Positions 16,342 through 25,715 of a DNA stretch of 64,000 nt are shown piece by piece (the first letter of the stretch is position 1; each line of letters starts with the position of its first letter). Position numbers and translations under genes: made by a program. Under the pieces are notes generated by a model, which was not told the origin of the DNA, searched no databases, and worked only from the letters and a program-made list of their open reading frames with translations. The stretch covers positions 62,001 through 126,000 of the forward strand of contig NZ_JYJA01000037.1 of the NCBI RefSeq assembly GCF_000956465.1, written 5' to 3'. The DNA is from Microbacterium trichothecenolyticum. Lineage in GTDB: Bacteria; Actinomycetota; Actinomycetes; Actinomycetales; Microbacteriaceae.

Positions 16342-17844
16342 GTGTCCGCCGTCAGCGAATCCGCCGATCGCTCCGGCAGCCGGCCGACCGTGCTGCACGC
16401 GCTGCGGCACCCGGGTCTGCTGACCCGCGAGGTCATCGCCGGCCTCGTCGTCGCGCTCGCCCTCATCCCCGAAGCGATCGCCTTCTCGGTCGTCGCGGGC
16501 GTCGACCCACGCGTCGGACTGTTCTCATCGTTCGTGCTCGCCGTCGTCATCGCGTTCACCGGCGGGCGTCCGGCCATGATCACCGCCGCTGCCGGGGCGG
16601 TCGCGCTGGTGATCGCACCCGTCGCGCGCGAGTACGGCTCGGACTATCTCATCGTCACCATCGCGCTGGCGGGCGTCATCCAGGTGCTGTTCGCGGTGCT
16701 GGGCGTCGCCCGGCTCATGAGGTTCATTCCGCGCAGCGTCATGGTCGGCTTCGTGAACGCCCTCGCGATCCTGATCTTCCTGTCGCAGATGCCGCAGCTC
16801 GTCGACGTGCCCTGGGCGGTGTACGTGCTCGTCGCCGTGGGTCTCGGCATCCTGTTCGTCTGGCCGCGCGTCACGCGCGCGATCCCCGCACCGCTCATCG
16901 CGATCGTGGCGCTGACCGCGGTCGTCGTGGCGTTCGGGCTCTCGGCGGTGCCGAACGTCGCCGACCAGGGCGAACTGCCCCGGAGCCTTCCGGAGCTCCT
17001 CATCCCGAACGTCCCGCTGACGTGGGAGACGCTGCAGATCGTCGCGCCGTACGCGTTCGCCGCCGCGCTGGTGGGGCTCCTCGAGTCGCTGATGACCGCG
17101 AAGCTCGTCGACGACATCACCGACACCCGCTCACGCAAGACCCGTGAGGCGTGGGGACTCGGCGTCGCCAACATCGCGTCGGCGTTCCTCGGCGGCACCG
17201 GCGGCTGCGCGATGATCGGCCAGACGATGATCAACGTGAAGACGTCCGGCGGTCGCACGAGGATCTCGACGTTCATGGCGGGCGTGTGGGTGCTGATCCT
17301 CGTGGTCGCCCTCGGCGACATCGTGGGACTCATCCCGATGGCGGCCCTTGTCGCCGTGATGATCGTGGTGTCGGTCATGACGTTCGACTGGCACAGCGTC
17401 CGTCCGTCGACGCTGAAGCGGCTGCCGCGGAGCGAGACCCTCGTGATGCTCGTGACCGTCGTGGCCACGGTCTGGACCCACAACCTCGCCGTCGGCGTGA
17501 TCCTCGGCGTGCTCGCCGCCATGGTGCTGTTCGCCCGCCGCGTCGCGCACTTCACGACCGTGACGCGCGAGGTCGACGGCGACACCGCCCGGTACCGCGT
17601 GGACGGCGAGCTCTTCTTCGCGTCGAGCAACGACCTCACCACGCAGTTCGAGTACGCTGCCGATCCGCCGCACGTCGTCATCGACCTCTCGCGCACCCAC
17701 GTCTGGGACGCCTCGACGGTCGCCGCCCTCGATGCCATCGTCACGAAGTACGAGGCGCGCGGAACGACCGTCGAGCTGTACGGGATGACGGATGCTGCGG
17801 CCCGCTTCCATGGCCGCCTCAGCGGAGAGCTCGGCTCGGCCTGA
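16342..17844 (+). CDS. SulP family anion transporter
   Basis: A 500-residue inner-membrane transporter with about 11-12 hydrophobic spans, opening with the SulP signature region HPGLLTREVIAGLVVALALIPEAIAFS, followed by FTGGRPAMITAAAGAVALV and GGTGGCAMIGQTMINV. The C-terminal STAS domain includes VVIDLSRTHVWDASTVAALDAI. Relatives move sulfate, bicarbonate or other anions. GTG start with GAGGAG 7 nt upstream. No sulfate-assimilation or carbonic anhydrase gene is adjacent, so the substrate is open. Confidence 0.93.
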   Translation: MSAVSESADRSGSRPTVLHALRHPGLLTREVIAGLVVALALIPEAIAFSVVAGVDPRVGLFSSFVLAVVIAFTGGRPAMITAAAGAVALVIAPVAREYGSDYLIVTIALAGVIQVLFAVLGVARLMRFIPRSVMVGFVNALAILIFLSQMPQLVDVPWAVYVLVAVGLGILFVWPRVTRAIPAPLIAIVALTAVVVAFGLSAVPNVADQGELPRSLPELLIPNVPLTWETLQIVAPYAFAAALVGLLESLMTAKLVDDITDTRSRKTREAWGLGVANIASAFLGGTGGCAMIGQTMINVKTSGGRTRISTFMAGVWVLILVVALGDIVGLIPMAALVAVMIVVSVMTFDWHSVRPSTLKRLPRSETLVMLVTVVATVWTHNLAVGVILGVLAAMVLFARRVAHFTTVTREVDGDTARYRVDGELFFASSNDLTTQFEYAADPPHVVIDLSRTHVWDASTVAALDAIVTKYEARGTTVELYGMTDAAARFHGRLSGELGSA

Positions 17845-17852
17845 GCCCGAGT

Positions 17853-18275
17853 TCAGATGCGGACGACCTCGATGGGGCACCCCGCGACGCGGGCCGAGGC
17901 GATGCGCCGATCGCCGGTGAGAAGAGTCCCACCGAGTCGCTCGGCGAGCGCGACGTAGCCGGCGTCGTAGGTCGAAAGGTTCGCCCGCAAGGCCCACGCC
18001 CGATCAGCGAGCAGCTCCCATGGCCACAGCTCGATCGGAAGAGCGTGGGCATGCAGACGTGCTGCCGACGCCTGCGCCGCACTGAGCCGCCCTCCGCGCT
18101 CGAGGCCACGAAGCGCGCTGTCCACTTCGATCGGGAGGATGGCCGGCGCATGCAGGCTCGCACTGCCGATCCGGCCCGCGAGCGTCGCCGTGCGTGCGGC
18201 TTGTGCTGCGACGAGCGCGACCACGACGCTCGCATCTACGACCAGGATGCCGGGAGCATCAGGGCCGTTCGGCAT
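17853..18275 (-). CDS. VapC-type PIN-domain toxin
   Basis: A 140-residue PIN-domain protein. The acidic residues expected in the RNase site are present: [33 protein letters not shown] and [12 protein letters not shown] toxins cut tRNA or rRNA when freed from their antitoxin. The start overlaps the antitoxin gene upstream by 17 bp, the usual VapBC arrangement. No nearby mobile element explains it. Confidence 0.88.
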   Translation of the reverse strand: MPNGPDAPGILVVDASVVVALVAAQAARTATLAGRIGSASLHAPAILPIEVDSALRGLERGGRLSAAQASAARLHAHALPIELWPWELLADRAWALRANLSTYDAGYVALAERLGGTLLTGDRRIASARVAGCPIEVVRI

Positions 18276-18492
18276 CGACGGCGCTCACGATCTCATCCAT
18301 CTCCAGCTGCGGGTACGTCTGCGCATTGAGGCGCGCACGTGCGATGGCCTCGGCAGCACTCGGCGTCGTCGCCAGGCGGCGAAGTTCGAAGCTCAAGTAC
18401 TCCTGGAGCGACCTGCCGGACCGCGCCGCGCGAGCGGCGAGCTCATCGCGCACGTCGTCCGGCACGTTGCGAATCGTGACGGTGACAGCCAT
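18259..18492 (-). CDS. FitA/VapB-type ribbon-helix-helix antitoxin
   Basis: A 77-residue protein. The N-terminal strand and helices, [37 protein letters not shown], match the FitA-like RHH DNA-binding fold. The C-terminal tail ([22 protein letters not shown]) would wrap and inhibit the PIN toxin. The ATG at 18492 is used because GGAAGG lies about 10 nt upstream; the longer frame above it is unlikely. An AT-rich palindrome overlaps the start, fitting autorepression. Confidence 0.87.
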   Translation of the reverse strand: MAVTVTIRNVPDDVRDELAARAARSGRSLQEYLSFELRRLATTPSAAEAIARARLNAQTYPQLEMDEIVSAVDAERP

Positions 18493-18534
18493 GCATGCAT
18501 AATACCTTCCACGCCTGCAGAATGCATACATCTC
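18491..18534. promoter_or_regulatory. Candidate autoregulatory operator of the toxin-antitoxin pair
   Basis: The segment begins with the perfect palindrome ATGCATGCAT, directly followed by AATACC. A related GAATGCATACAT lies about 30 bp away. It is strikingly AT-rich for this genome and covers the antitoxin start and SD, where RHH antitoxins bind. Confidence 0.5.
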
Positions 18535-18673
18535 TCGATCGCCCCGCGGTCGATCGCAGTTGGGCGCGTGCGACGGAACTCACGGCGCGCTCCCAGGTTC
18601 GCGGGACCAAAACCCGGGAGGCATCCGTTCTCCTCTATGACGCCGCAGCCAGCCGCGTCGAACTGGAGGAATC

Positions 18674-19141
18674 GTGAGCAACGACTACCGCAAGACCCCC
18701 GAGGCGCTCAGCCGCCTCACCGACACCCAGTACCGCGTGACGCAGGAGGAGGGCACCGAGCCCGCCTTCCGCAACGCGTACTGGAACAACCACGAGCCCG
18801 GCATCTACGTCGACGTCGTCTCGGGCCAGCCGCTCTTCTCGTCGACCGACAAGTACGACAGTGGAACCGGATGGCCGAGCTTCACCAAGCCCATCGAGCC
18901 CGACGCCGTCTCGACCAAGAAGGACTGGAAGCTGCTGCTGCCGCGCACCGAGGTGCGCTCGTCGGGCGCCGACAGTCATCTGGGTCACGTCTTCCCCGAC
19001 GGCCCACGGCAGGCCGGGGGCCTGAGATACTGCATGAATTCGGCCGCACTGCGCTTCGTGCCCGCCTCGTCGCTCGAGGACGAGGGCTATGGCGCCTACC
19101 GACACCTCTTCACCACCGAGAACCAGGAGCACGCATCATGA
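18674..19141 (+). CDS. msrB: Peptide-methionine (R)-S-oxide reductase
   Basis: A 155-residue MsrB. It has the family core [22 protein letters not shown] and the catalytic cysteine in [11 protein letters not shown]. The paired CxxC zinc motifs of many MsrB proteins are absent, so this is the zinc-free form. It reduces methionine-R-sulfoxide in proteins, using thioredoxin. GTG start after GGAGG (18665-18669). It overlaps msrA by 4 nt (ATGA), so the two are made together to repair both sulfoxide epimers. Confidence 0.95.
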   Translation: MSNDYRKTPEALSRLTDTQYRVTQEEGTEPAFRNAYWNNHEPGIYVDVVSGQPLFSSTDKYDSGTGWPSFTKPIEPDAVSTKKDWKLLLPRTEVRSSGADSHLGHVFPDGPRQAGGLRYCMNSAALRFVPASSLEDEGYGAYRHLFTTENQEHAS

Positions 19142-19692
19142 CCAGCGGTCCCTTCGACACCGGCGAGATCACCCGCACCCCCGGCACCGAGACTGCGGTC
19201 CTCGCCGGCGGCTGTTTCTGGGGCATGGAGGACCTGATCCGCCGCCAGCCCGGCGTGCTCGCCACCCGGGTCGGCTACACCGGCGGCGAGAACGCTCACG
19301 CGACCTACCGCAAGCACCCGGGTCACGCCGAGGCGGTCGAGATCGTCTTCGACCCCACGAAGACCACGTATCGCGACATCCTGGCGTTCTTCTTCCAGAT
19401 CCACGACCCGTCGACCCTGAACCGTCAGGGCAACGACATCGGCTCGAGCTACCGCTCCGCGATCTTCCCGCTCTCCCCCGAGCAGGCCGAGGTCGCCCGC
19501 GACACCATCGCCGATGTCGACGCCTCGGGGCTCTGGCCGGGCAAGGCCGTCACCACGATCGAGCCCGAGGGCCCGTTCTGGGAGGCCGAGCCCGAGCACC
19601 AGGACTACCTGATCCGCATCCCGAACGGCTACACGTGCCACTTCCCGCGGGCCGGCTGGGTGCTCCCCAAGCGCGCCGACGCGACGGCGTAA
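19138..19692 (+). CDS. msrA: Peptide-methionine (S)-S-oxide reductase
   Basis: A 184-residue MsrA with the catalytic motif [10 protein letters not shown] (cysteine about residue 26), then [24 protein letters not shown] and [24 protein letters not shown], all diagnostic. It reduces the S epimer of methionine sulfoxide in the cytosol. The start is the ATG inside the ATGA overlap with msrB. A perfect palindrome terminator follows 12 nt after the stop. Confidence 0.96.
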   Translation: MTSGPFDTGEITRTPGTETAVLAGGCFWGMEDLIRRQPGVLATRVGYTGGENAHATYRKHPGHAEAVEIVFDPTKTTYRDILAFFFQIHDPSTLNRQGNDIGSSYRSAIFPLSPEQAEVARDTIADVDASGLWPGKAVTTIEPEGPFWEAEPEHQDYLIRIPNGYTCHFPRAGWVLPKRADATA

Positions 19693-19703
19693 GCCAGACG
19701 AGA

Positions 19704-19741
19704 AACGGATGCCGCGACCCGGCCGGGTCGCGGCATCCGTT
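19704..19741. terminator. msrBA terminator, perfect 38-bp palindrome
   Basis: The arms AACGGATGCCGCGACCC (19704-19720) and 19725-19741 are perfect complements around GGCC, followed by TCGTG. The stem contains the GGATGCC word seen in other hairpins of this window. Confidence 0.85.
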
Positions 19742-19827
19742 CGTGCGTCGGGGTATCACGGGGCGCACGGGCACCCTCCTCACAGCATGCGGCGCAACCC
19801 GCGCCGCGAGGCCAAGGGAGAGCGATC

Positions 19828-20775
19828 GTGGCTGATGCGACGCTGCCGGCGCCACCCACCGTCGGCATCAAGATCCCTGAGGGCAGGTCCGGGCTCGCCC
19901 TCGAGATCGCACGGATGCGGGATGCTGCACGTTCACGCGCGGCCGCACGCAGGAGAGCGACTTCGCGGAAGAAGCCGATCGGGCTCCTCCATGTGGACGA
20001 CGCGCAGTTCCAGAGGGCGGCTCTGATCGTCGCCGTGAACGCCCCGCAGCAGTTCGGCAGGCTGGACGAGATCATCCTGCGCGGCCGTTTCGTCCTGCGC
20101 GGCGAAGACGTCGCCACGCTCGACGAACTCGTTCACGAAGCGGTGAGAATCGCCGCGATCGGCTTCGACGGACCAGGGCCCCACCCCTCGGAGCTCACCG
20201 CCCTGGACGGCCGCATCATCTACGCGGCCGACTTCCTCCAGCGCAGAGAGGGCGAGATCGCACGCCGACGGTACGCGCGAGGCCTGCTCGGCGGCGTCAC
20301 GATGACGTTCTTCCTCCTCCTGCTCATCGGCGCGGGCGGCGTGGCCGTCATCACGCTGTGGCGCCATGGGCCGATGCCGGTGGACCAGAGCGAGGCTCTG
20401 CGCGACGTGCTGGTCGCCGTCGGAGCGGGCGCGGCGGGCGCCTGCGTGAGCGTCATGCTGCGCATGCATCGCATGCACAATCTCACGATCGAGTCGGCCG
20501 CCCGAGGCGCGGCGATCTACCGCATCTTCCTCGGCTGGTTCTTCGCCGCGGCCGTGGTGTTCTTCTTGAAGAGCGGCCTGCTCGCCGGCATCTTCACCGT
20601 CCCCGACGATCACGTCGCGAGCTGGTTCTTCTGGGGCGCCGTCGGATTCCTGGCAGGTTTCAACGAGCGCTGGGCGACGAACCTCATCTCGCGCGGTCCT
20701 GGCAGCACGGCGGAGGGCGCCCACGGCCACCCGACGCAGGAGGCGGCCGACGCGGCGAAGCCGCCGACCGTCTGA
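19828..20775 (+). CDS. Uncharacterised membrane protein
   Basis: A 315-residue protein with no family I recognise. Residues 1-155 are soluble and charged (RSRAAARRRATSRKKP near 32-47). Four hydrophobic stretches follow: GVTMTFFLLLLIGAGGVAVI, VLVAVGAGAAGACVSVML, IFLGWFFAAAVVFFL and VASWFFWGAVGFLAGF. The ending WGAVGFLAGFNERWATNLISR resembles the end of small bacterial membrane-sensor proteins, but this is weak. GTG start with AAGGGAG about 7 nt upstream. Its 3' end nearly touches the convergent GyrI-like gene. Confidence 0.7.
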   Translation: MADATLPAPPTVGIKIPEGRSGLALEIARMRDAARSRAAARRRATSRKKPIGLLHVDDAQFQRAALIVAVNAPQQFGRLDEIILRGRFVLRGEDVATLDELVHEAVRIAAIGFDGPGPHPSELTALDGRIIYAADFLQRREGEIARRRYARGLLGGVTMTFFLLLLIGAGGVAVITLWRHGPMPVDQSEALRDVLVAVGAGAAGACVSVMLRMHRMHNLTIESAARGAAIYRIFLGWFFAAAVVFFLKSGLLAGIFTVPDDHVASWFFWGAVGFLAGFNERWATNLISRGPGSTAEGAHGHPTQEAADAAKPPTV

Positions 20776-20778
20776 ACG

Positions 20779-21399
20779 TCAGCCCGAGGGGTCGACCGGC
20801 TGACGCAGGATCGTGCGGAGCTTCTCGGGGGCCGTGCGGCGGGCGTCGGTCAGGTAGATCTCGTGGTGCCGGCCTCGCATGCGCAGCCCTGCTTCGGGAA
20901 TGAAGCGCTCGTGCATCTCGGCGAGCACCCGCGCCTCGTCGTCGTACGACCCGACGTGGAGCCTCTGCACGCACCGGCCCTCGGCGAGCTCCGCCAGCCG
21001 CAGTCGATCCAGGGCGGGTGACCCGCCCTTGGCGGCGGCCGCATCCCGCGCGCGTTCGAAATGGCTGCCGTCGAGCCACTCCGGAACGAGGCTCATCATC
21101 GTCCAGCTCCACCGGGACTTGTCGCGCTCCGACGTGAACGCCGCCATGTCGTCGGACCACCACAAGCCCTCGAGCGGCATGACGACGTAGTCGCGGCCGA
21201 GTTCGCCCTTGCTCAGGAACTTGAGCTTGTAGGCGGCCCCGAACACCGCCGCCACGGCCTCGCCGTACTCGTCCGAGGTGTTGGGGTCGCCGTGGCCGTC
21301 GACCATGAGGTACTGCAGCGGTGGAACGTCGACGATCTCGAACGACCCGCGCGGTGCTGTGTACGCCGCGATCGACTTCTTGAGGTCGGCCTTGGTCAC
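20779..21399 (-). CDS. GyrI-like small-molecule-binding domain protein
   Basis: A 206-residue protein of the GyrI-like/SOUL-type effector-binding class, beginning MTKADLKKSIAAYTAPRGSFEIVDVPPLQYLMVDGHGDPN, with VVMPLEGLWWSDD, WSWTMMSLVPEWL and an ending HHEIYLTDARRTAPEKLRTILRQPV typical of the group. The GTG at 21399 forms a GTGA overlap with the gnd stop, so it is translated after gnd. Such domains bind diverse small molecules; the ligand here is unknown. The longer frame upstream lies inside gnd and is not coding. Confidence 0.83.
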   Translation of the reverse strand: MTKADLKKSIAAYTAPRGSFEIVDVPPLQYLMVDGHGDPNTSDEYGEAVAAVFGAAYKLKFLSKGELGRDYVVMPLEGLWWSDDMAAFTSERDKSRWSWTMMSLVPEWLDGSHFERARDAAAAKGGSPALDRLRLAELAEGRCVQRLHVGSYDDEARVLAEMHERFIPEAGLRMRGRHHEIYLTDARRTAPEKLRTILRQPVDPSG

Positions 21400-22484
21400 G
21401 AAGCGCCGTCGGTCCCTGGCTGACGGCCGCCGGACGACTCCGACTTGCGCGAGCCCGCCTCGAGCACGTCGCCGGCAGGCAGCTCCTGGTGGCCGCCGAA
21501 CTGCAACCGCATGGCCGAGAGCACCTGGTTGGCGAAATGGTCCTCGCCGCGCGATGCGAATCTTTCGAACAGGGATGCTGCGAGCACCGGCGCCGGCACG
21601 CCCGTGTCGACCGCGGCCTTGACCGTCCAGCGTCCCTCGCCCGAGTCCGAGACACGCCCCGCGAGGCCGTCGAGTGTGGGGTTGCCCTGGAGCGCCGCCG
21701 CGGTCAGGTCGAGGAGCCACGACGAGATCACGGATCCGCGGCGCCACAGCTCGGCGACCTTCGGGGTGTCGATCGTGAACTGGTAGAACTCGGGCTCCTC
21801 GAGCGGGGCGACCTCGGCGGAGTGCTCGGCTTCCTGAACACCGGCGTCCGCGTGCTCGAGGATGTTGAGGCCTTCGGCGAGCGCCGCCATCACCCCGTAC
21901 TCGATGCCGTTGTGCACCATCTTGACGAAGTGGCCGGCGCCGGACGGCCCGCAGTGGAGGTACCCCAGCTCCTCGGGGGCGAAGTCCCCGGCGCGCCCCG
22001 GCGTGCGCTCGACCTCACCGCTGCCCGGGGCGATCGTGCGCAGGATCGGCTCGATGCGGGCGAACGCCTCGTCGGGCCCGCCGACCATGAGGCAGTACCC
22101 GCGTTCGAGGCCGAACACGCCGCCGCTCGTGCCGACGTCCACGTAATGGATGCCGCTGTCGCGCAGGGCGGCCGCACGGCGCACGTCGTCGCGGTAGTTC
22201 GAGTTGCCGCCGTCGATGATGATGTCGCCCGGATCGAGCAGCGCGGCGACCTCGTCCACGACTCTGCCGGTGAGCCCGGCAGGGATCATGAGCCAGACGG
22301 CGCGCGGCGCCTGGAGCTTGGCGACGAGATCCGCCAGGCTGTCCGACCCGACAGCGCCTTCACCAGCGAGTCCGGACACGGCGTCCGGGCTGACGTCGTA
22401 CACGACGCATTCGTGACCGTCCCGCATCAGACGCCGGACGATGTTGCCGCCCATCCGGCCCAGGCCCACCATTCCCAGCTGCAT
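21396..22484 (-). CDS. gnd: 6-phosphogluconate dehydrogenase, decarboxylating (short Gnd type)
   Basis: A 362-residue NAD(P)-dependent enzyme that oxidises 6-phosphogluconate to ribulose 5-phosphate and CO2. GLGRMGGNIVRRLMRDGHE is the dinucleotide site; IIDGGNSNYRDD, VGTSGGVFGLERGYCLMVGG and GPSGAGHFVKMVHNGIEYG are substrate and catalytic motifs (Lys in HFVKMVHN). Length fits the short form rather than the 470-residue form. The last 20 residues are Ser/Gly-rich and unlike the family. GGGAG lies upstream of the ATG. It overlaps the GyrI-like gene. Confidence 0.93.
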   Translation of the reverse strand: MQLGMVGLGRMGGNIVRRLMRDGHECVVYDVSPDAVSGLAGEGAVGSDSLADLVAKLQAPRAVWLMIPAGLTGRVVDEVAALLDPGDIIIDGGNSNYRDDVRRAAALRDSGIHYVDVGTSGGVFGLERGYCLMVGGPDEAFARIEPILRTIAPGSGEVERTPGRAGDFAPEELGYLHCGPSGAGHFVKMVHNGIEYGVMAALAEGLNILEHADAGVQEAEHSAEVAPLEEPEFYQFTIDTPKVAELWRRGSVISSWLLDLTAAALQGNPTLDGLAGRVSDSGEGRWTVKAAVDTGVPAPVLAASLFERFASRGEDHFANQVLSAMRLQFGGHQELPAGDVLEAGSRKSESSGGRQPGTDGAS

Positions 22485-22543
22485 CGCCGCTCCCTCTGCT
22501 CACCTGTGAAGGGCGCCGTGCGCGGGCGCCCGTGCTCGAAAGT

Positions 22544-23239
22544 CTAGGGAGCCGTCAGGTCGGCGTTGATGATGGTGCTGAACGCGAGGACGATGATGAC
22601 CGCATTGAGGAAGAAGCTGGTCGTGGTGTGCCACACCACGGTCCACCTCATCCGTGTCGTCACGACCTGCACGTCCGACACCGAGAACGTGGTCGCATTC
22701 GTGAACGAGAAGTACACGAAGTCTGCCAGGCGCGGGTTCCGGGTGCCGGGGAAGATCAGCGGCGGATTGGCGGCGAGGCGGTAGCGGCGGTCGTAGATGC
22801 GCGCGAAGCCCCAGTGGTACAGCCCCCACGACAGCAGCATCGCGAGTACGCCGACCGGCTCCACCCAGCCTGCCCAGTCCGGGTCGCCCCGCAGCACGAC
22901 GATCTCGATGGCCGCCACGATTCCGACCACGCTCGCGAGAAAGGTCGCGGACGCGGTGATCGCCGCGACGACCGGATGAGCGTCGAACTGTCCGATCCAC
23001 CGCGGGGCGGCGATCCGGGATCGCTTCACACTCGCGCCGACGGCGACCACGGATGCCAGCCAGTAGAGCCCGCCGAGCGCGCACCATGCGGCGAGCGCGT
23101 CAAGGGTGGGCTCGATGTCGTCCACGAGGAGGATCTGGAGCCCGAGCCAGATCAGGGCGAGCTGCACCAGCAGATCTGCGACCCGCACGATCACCGCCCA
23201 GACCACACGCACCCCCGAGGACGAGTTCCTGCGTGCCAC
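22544..23239 (-). CDS. DUF1345 membrane protein
   Basis: A protein of about 231 residues with five or so hydrophobic spans. The C-terminal signature FVYFSFTNATTFSVSDVQVVTTRMRWTVVWHTTTSFFLNAVIIVLAFSTI is the DUF1345 hallmark and resembles an ion-channel pore loop and helix. The start is uncertain: GTG 23239 is used here; ATG 23296 would overlap the divergent kinase-like gene and GTG 23212 is also possible. Function unknown. Confidence 0.82.
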   Translation of the reverse strand: MARRNSSSGVRVVWAVIVRVADLLVQLALIWLGLQILLVDDIEPTLDALAAWCALGGLYWLASVVAVGASVKRSRIAAPRWIGQFDAHPVVAAITASATFLASVVGIVAAIEIVVLRGDPDWAGWVEPVGVLAMLLSWGLYHWGFARIYDRRYRLAANPPLIFPGTRNPRLADFVYFSFTNATTFSVSDVQVVTTRMRWTVVWHTTTSFFLNAVIIVLAFSTIINADLTAP

Positions 23240-23282
23240 CGTAGCGGGTGGGGGGCCTGCCCAGCCGGACGCGCGCCACCCG

Positions 23283-23288
23283 TATGCT
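23283..23288 (+). promoter_or_regulatory. Leaderless -10 box of P-loop gene
   Basis: TATGCT lies 6 nt before the ATG at 23295. Confidence 0.5.
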
Positions 23289-23294
23289 CCGATC

Positions 23295-23840
23295 ATGCGG
23301 ATCGTGGTCTCGGGCACCCATGCGAGCGGGAAGAGCACCCTCATCGGCGACTTCTCGGCGGCACACCCCGGCTACGAGGTCCTGTCGGACCCCTACGAGC
23401 TCCTGGATGAGGCAGGCGACGAGCCCGATGCGGGATTGTTCCTCGCCCAGCTCGGCATCTCCGCCCGGCGCCTCACCGCGTTCGAGCAGGGCGCGAAGGT
23501 CATCGCCGAGCGCGGCCCGCTCGACTTCCTCGCGTACCTCACGGCCCTCGACGAGCTGGGCCGCGTGTCCCGGCCCGGCGGTCACCCGGCCCGAGCCCTC
23601 GACCTCACCGTGGCCGCGATGGCGCACGTGGATCTGCTCGTGATCCTGCCGCTCGGTGGAGACATCAGGGTGCCCGCGGACGAGGATCCGCAGCTGCGCG
23701 AGGCCATGGACGGTGCGCTCCTCGAGCTCTCGGACGACCCCGACCTGCTCGGTGACGCCACGGTGATCGAGGTCACCGGCGCCCCGACCGCTCGGCTGGC
23801 GCAGGTCGAGGCCGCGATCGCGGACCTCGACGGCCGCTGA
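23295..23840 (+). CDS. P-loop AAA-type ATPase / small kinase-like protein
   Basis: A 181-residue protein beginning MRIVVSGTHASGKSTLIGDF, a clear Walker A that starts at residue 7. YEVLSDPYELLDEAGDEPDAGLF and IAERGPLDFLAYLTAL resemble the small AAA proteins annotated as nucleotide kinase-like or HTH-NadR-like ATPases. Acceptor unknown. The ATG at 23295 is supported by the leaderless -10 box at 23283-23288; longer frames upstream belong to the opposite gene. Confidence 0.8.
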   Translation: MRIVVSGTHASGKSTLIGDFSAAHPGYEVLSDPYELLDEAGDEPDAGLFLAQLGISARRLTAFEQGAKVIAERGPLDFLAYLTALDELGRVSRPGGHPARALDLTVAAMAHVDLLVILPLGGDIRVPADEDPQLREAMDGALLELSDDPDLLGDATVIEVTGAPTARLAQVEAAIADLDGR

Positions 23841-23893
23841 CGCGCCGGGGGCGCAGCATCCGTCACGCGACTTCTCGACCTGCCGATGCGCGC

Positions 23894-25594
23894 TCAGCCC
23901 TGCGGGCCGCGACTGCCTGAGAAGCCCGCGAACAGCGCGTACAGCAGCGGCACGAGCGAGCCGATCATGAGCACGGTGCCGATCGTGAGGTCTTCGGCGC
24001 GCAGCACTGCCCCGCTGATCAGCAGCCCGGCGAACAGCACGGCCGCCACGACGCGCCTGATCAGGCGCTCGAGACGGCGCAGCCACCGGTCGAGCTTGGG
24101 AACGTCGGCGACCAGGCGCCCGTCCTCGATGCGCGTCACCATGTCGTCCAGGCGACGCGGCAGCCGGGCCATGACGCCGGCGGTCGACACTGCCTCCTGC
24201 GCGATCGCCTTCGCGGCGTTGCCGCGCTCGTCGCGCAGCAGGCGCGCGGCATACGGCTCGACGGCGTCCCACACGTTGAAGGCGGGGTCGAGCGAGCTGC
24301 ACATGCCGCTGGTGAGCGAGACCGCGCGGATGATGAGCAGGAAGTTCTCGGGCAGCTGGAACGGCAGCGACCGCATCACGTCGCCGAACTCCTTGGCGAA
24401 CTGGCGGAACTCGCGCGGGTCGACCTCCTGCAGCTCCGCGAACCCCATGCCCCCGAAGCGCCCGAACAGCGCCGTCATCGCGCGCTCGAGCTCGACCGTG
24501 TCCGCCGACGGGAGGAGCACGCCGACGGCACGGATGCTGTCGATCATCTGCGCGCTGTTGCGCGAGGCGACCGCGATCATCAGCTGCTGCAGGTTGTGGC
24601 GCAGCTTGTCGGGGACCTCGCCCATCATGCCGAAGTCGATGAAGGTGAGGGTCCAGGGATGCCGGGAGTCGCCGACGGCCCGCGTGACCGGCGTCACGAA
24701 GATGTTCCCAGGATGGGGGTCGGCGTGGAAGAAGCCGCGCAGGAAGAGCTGGTCGAACATCACGTTCGCGAACTCGACCGCGACCTGCGCCGGATCGATG
24801 CCCGCAGCCCGGAGTCCCTCGACGTCGTTGATCTTTATGGCGGTGACGTCGGCGAGCGTCAGCACGCGGCGCGTCGTGCGCTCCCACGCGATCTCGGGCA
24901 CCGTGACGCGCGGGTCGCCCGCGAAGTCCATCGCGAAGCGCTCCGCATTCTGGGCCTCGTGAAGGTAGTCGATCTCCTGACGGCTGGTGTGTGCGAACTC
25001 CTCGACGAGCGCGGGCAGGTCGACGTGATCGCGCACGATCCGCACACGGGTGAGCCAGCCGGCCACGCGGCGCAGCGCCGCCAGGTCGACATCGACGATC
25101 TCCTCGATCCCGGGCCGCTGCACCTTGACGACGACGCCGGCGAACCCTGTCTCAGCCGCGTCGGCCGGCGTCAGCCGCGCGCGATGCGCTTGGCCGAGGG
25201 ATGCCGCGGCGACGGGAGTCTCGTCGACCCACTCGAACGCGCGGCTCAGTGGAATGCCCAGCTCCGCCTCGGCGAGCGCGCGGATCGCGGGGAAGGCGAC
25301 CGGAGGGACCTCGTCCTGCAGTCCCTCCAGCTCCTTCGTGATCTCGGGCGGCAGCACGTCGAGCCGGGACGAGAGGAACTGCCCCACCTTGATCATGAGG
25401 CCGCCGTACTGGACCGCGAGCACGTGGAACCGGCGGGCGATGTTCTGGAGGCGCTGGGTGCGGCCGCGCGCGGCGAGCGCGCCGAAGCCGAACCGGGGCA
25501 GGACGAGCTCGTACCACCACGCCTGCGCGATGTACCTGCCGGCGAAGCGCAGGATCCGGCGGTAGCGGGCGCGCGGGTTCCCGACGTCGGCCAT
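23894..25594 (-). CDS. UbiB/ABC1 (AarF) family atypical kinase
   Basis: A 566-residue protein with the ABC1 domain: the KxGQ motif in LMIKVGQFLSSRLDVLPPEI, AAASLGQAHRARL (the Ala-rich nucleotide loop), VVVKVQRPGIEE (catalytic lysine), FFHADPHPGNIF and FIDFGMMGEV (metal-binding Asp). Two hydrophobic stretches end the protein (VVAAVLFAGLLISGAVL and TIGTVLMIGSLVPLLYALFAGF). In other bacteria UbiB supports quinone biosynthesis; Actinobacteria use menaquinone, so the role here is probably lipid or quinone handling at the membrane. Confidence 0.93.
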   Translation of the reverse strand: MADVGNPRARYRRILRFAGRYIAQAWWYELVLPRFGFGALAARGRTQRLQNIARRFHVLAVQYGGLMIKVGQFLSSRLDVLPPEITKELEGLQDEVPPVAFPAIRALAEAELGIPLSRAFEWVDETPVAAASLGQAHRARLTPADAAETGFAGVVVKVQRPGIEEIVDVDLAALRRVAGWLTRVRIVRDHVDLPALVEEFAHTSRQEIDYLHEAQNAERFAMDFAGDPRVTVPEIAWERTTRRVLTLADVTAIKINDVEGLRAAGIDPAQVAVEFANVMFDQLFLRGFFHADPHPGNIFVTPVTRAVGDSRHPWTLTFIDFGMMGEVPDKLRHNLQQLMIAVASRNSAQMIDSIRAVGVLLPSADTVELERAMTALFGRFGGMGFAELQEVDPREFRQFAKEFGDVMRSLPFQLPENFLLIIRAVSLTSGMCSSLDPAFNVWDAVEPYAARLLRDERGNAAKAIAQEAVSTAGVMARLPRRLDDMVTRIEDGRLVADVPKLDRWLRRLERLIRRVVAAVLFAGLLISGAVLRAEDLTIGTVLMIGSLVPLLYALFAGFSGSRGPQG

Positions 25595-25715
25595 CGAAGC
25601 TCCTCGGACGGTGCTGTTCAGCGGTTAGGGATGCCTGCGATCCCGGTCGCCCGGGATCGTGTGCCCCGCCGAACCCGCGGACTCGGGCCGACGCCGTCTG
25701 CCGGCACGCCGGCCG

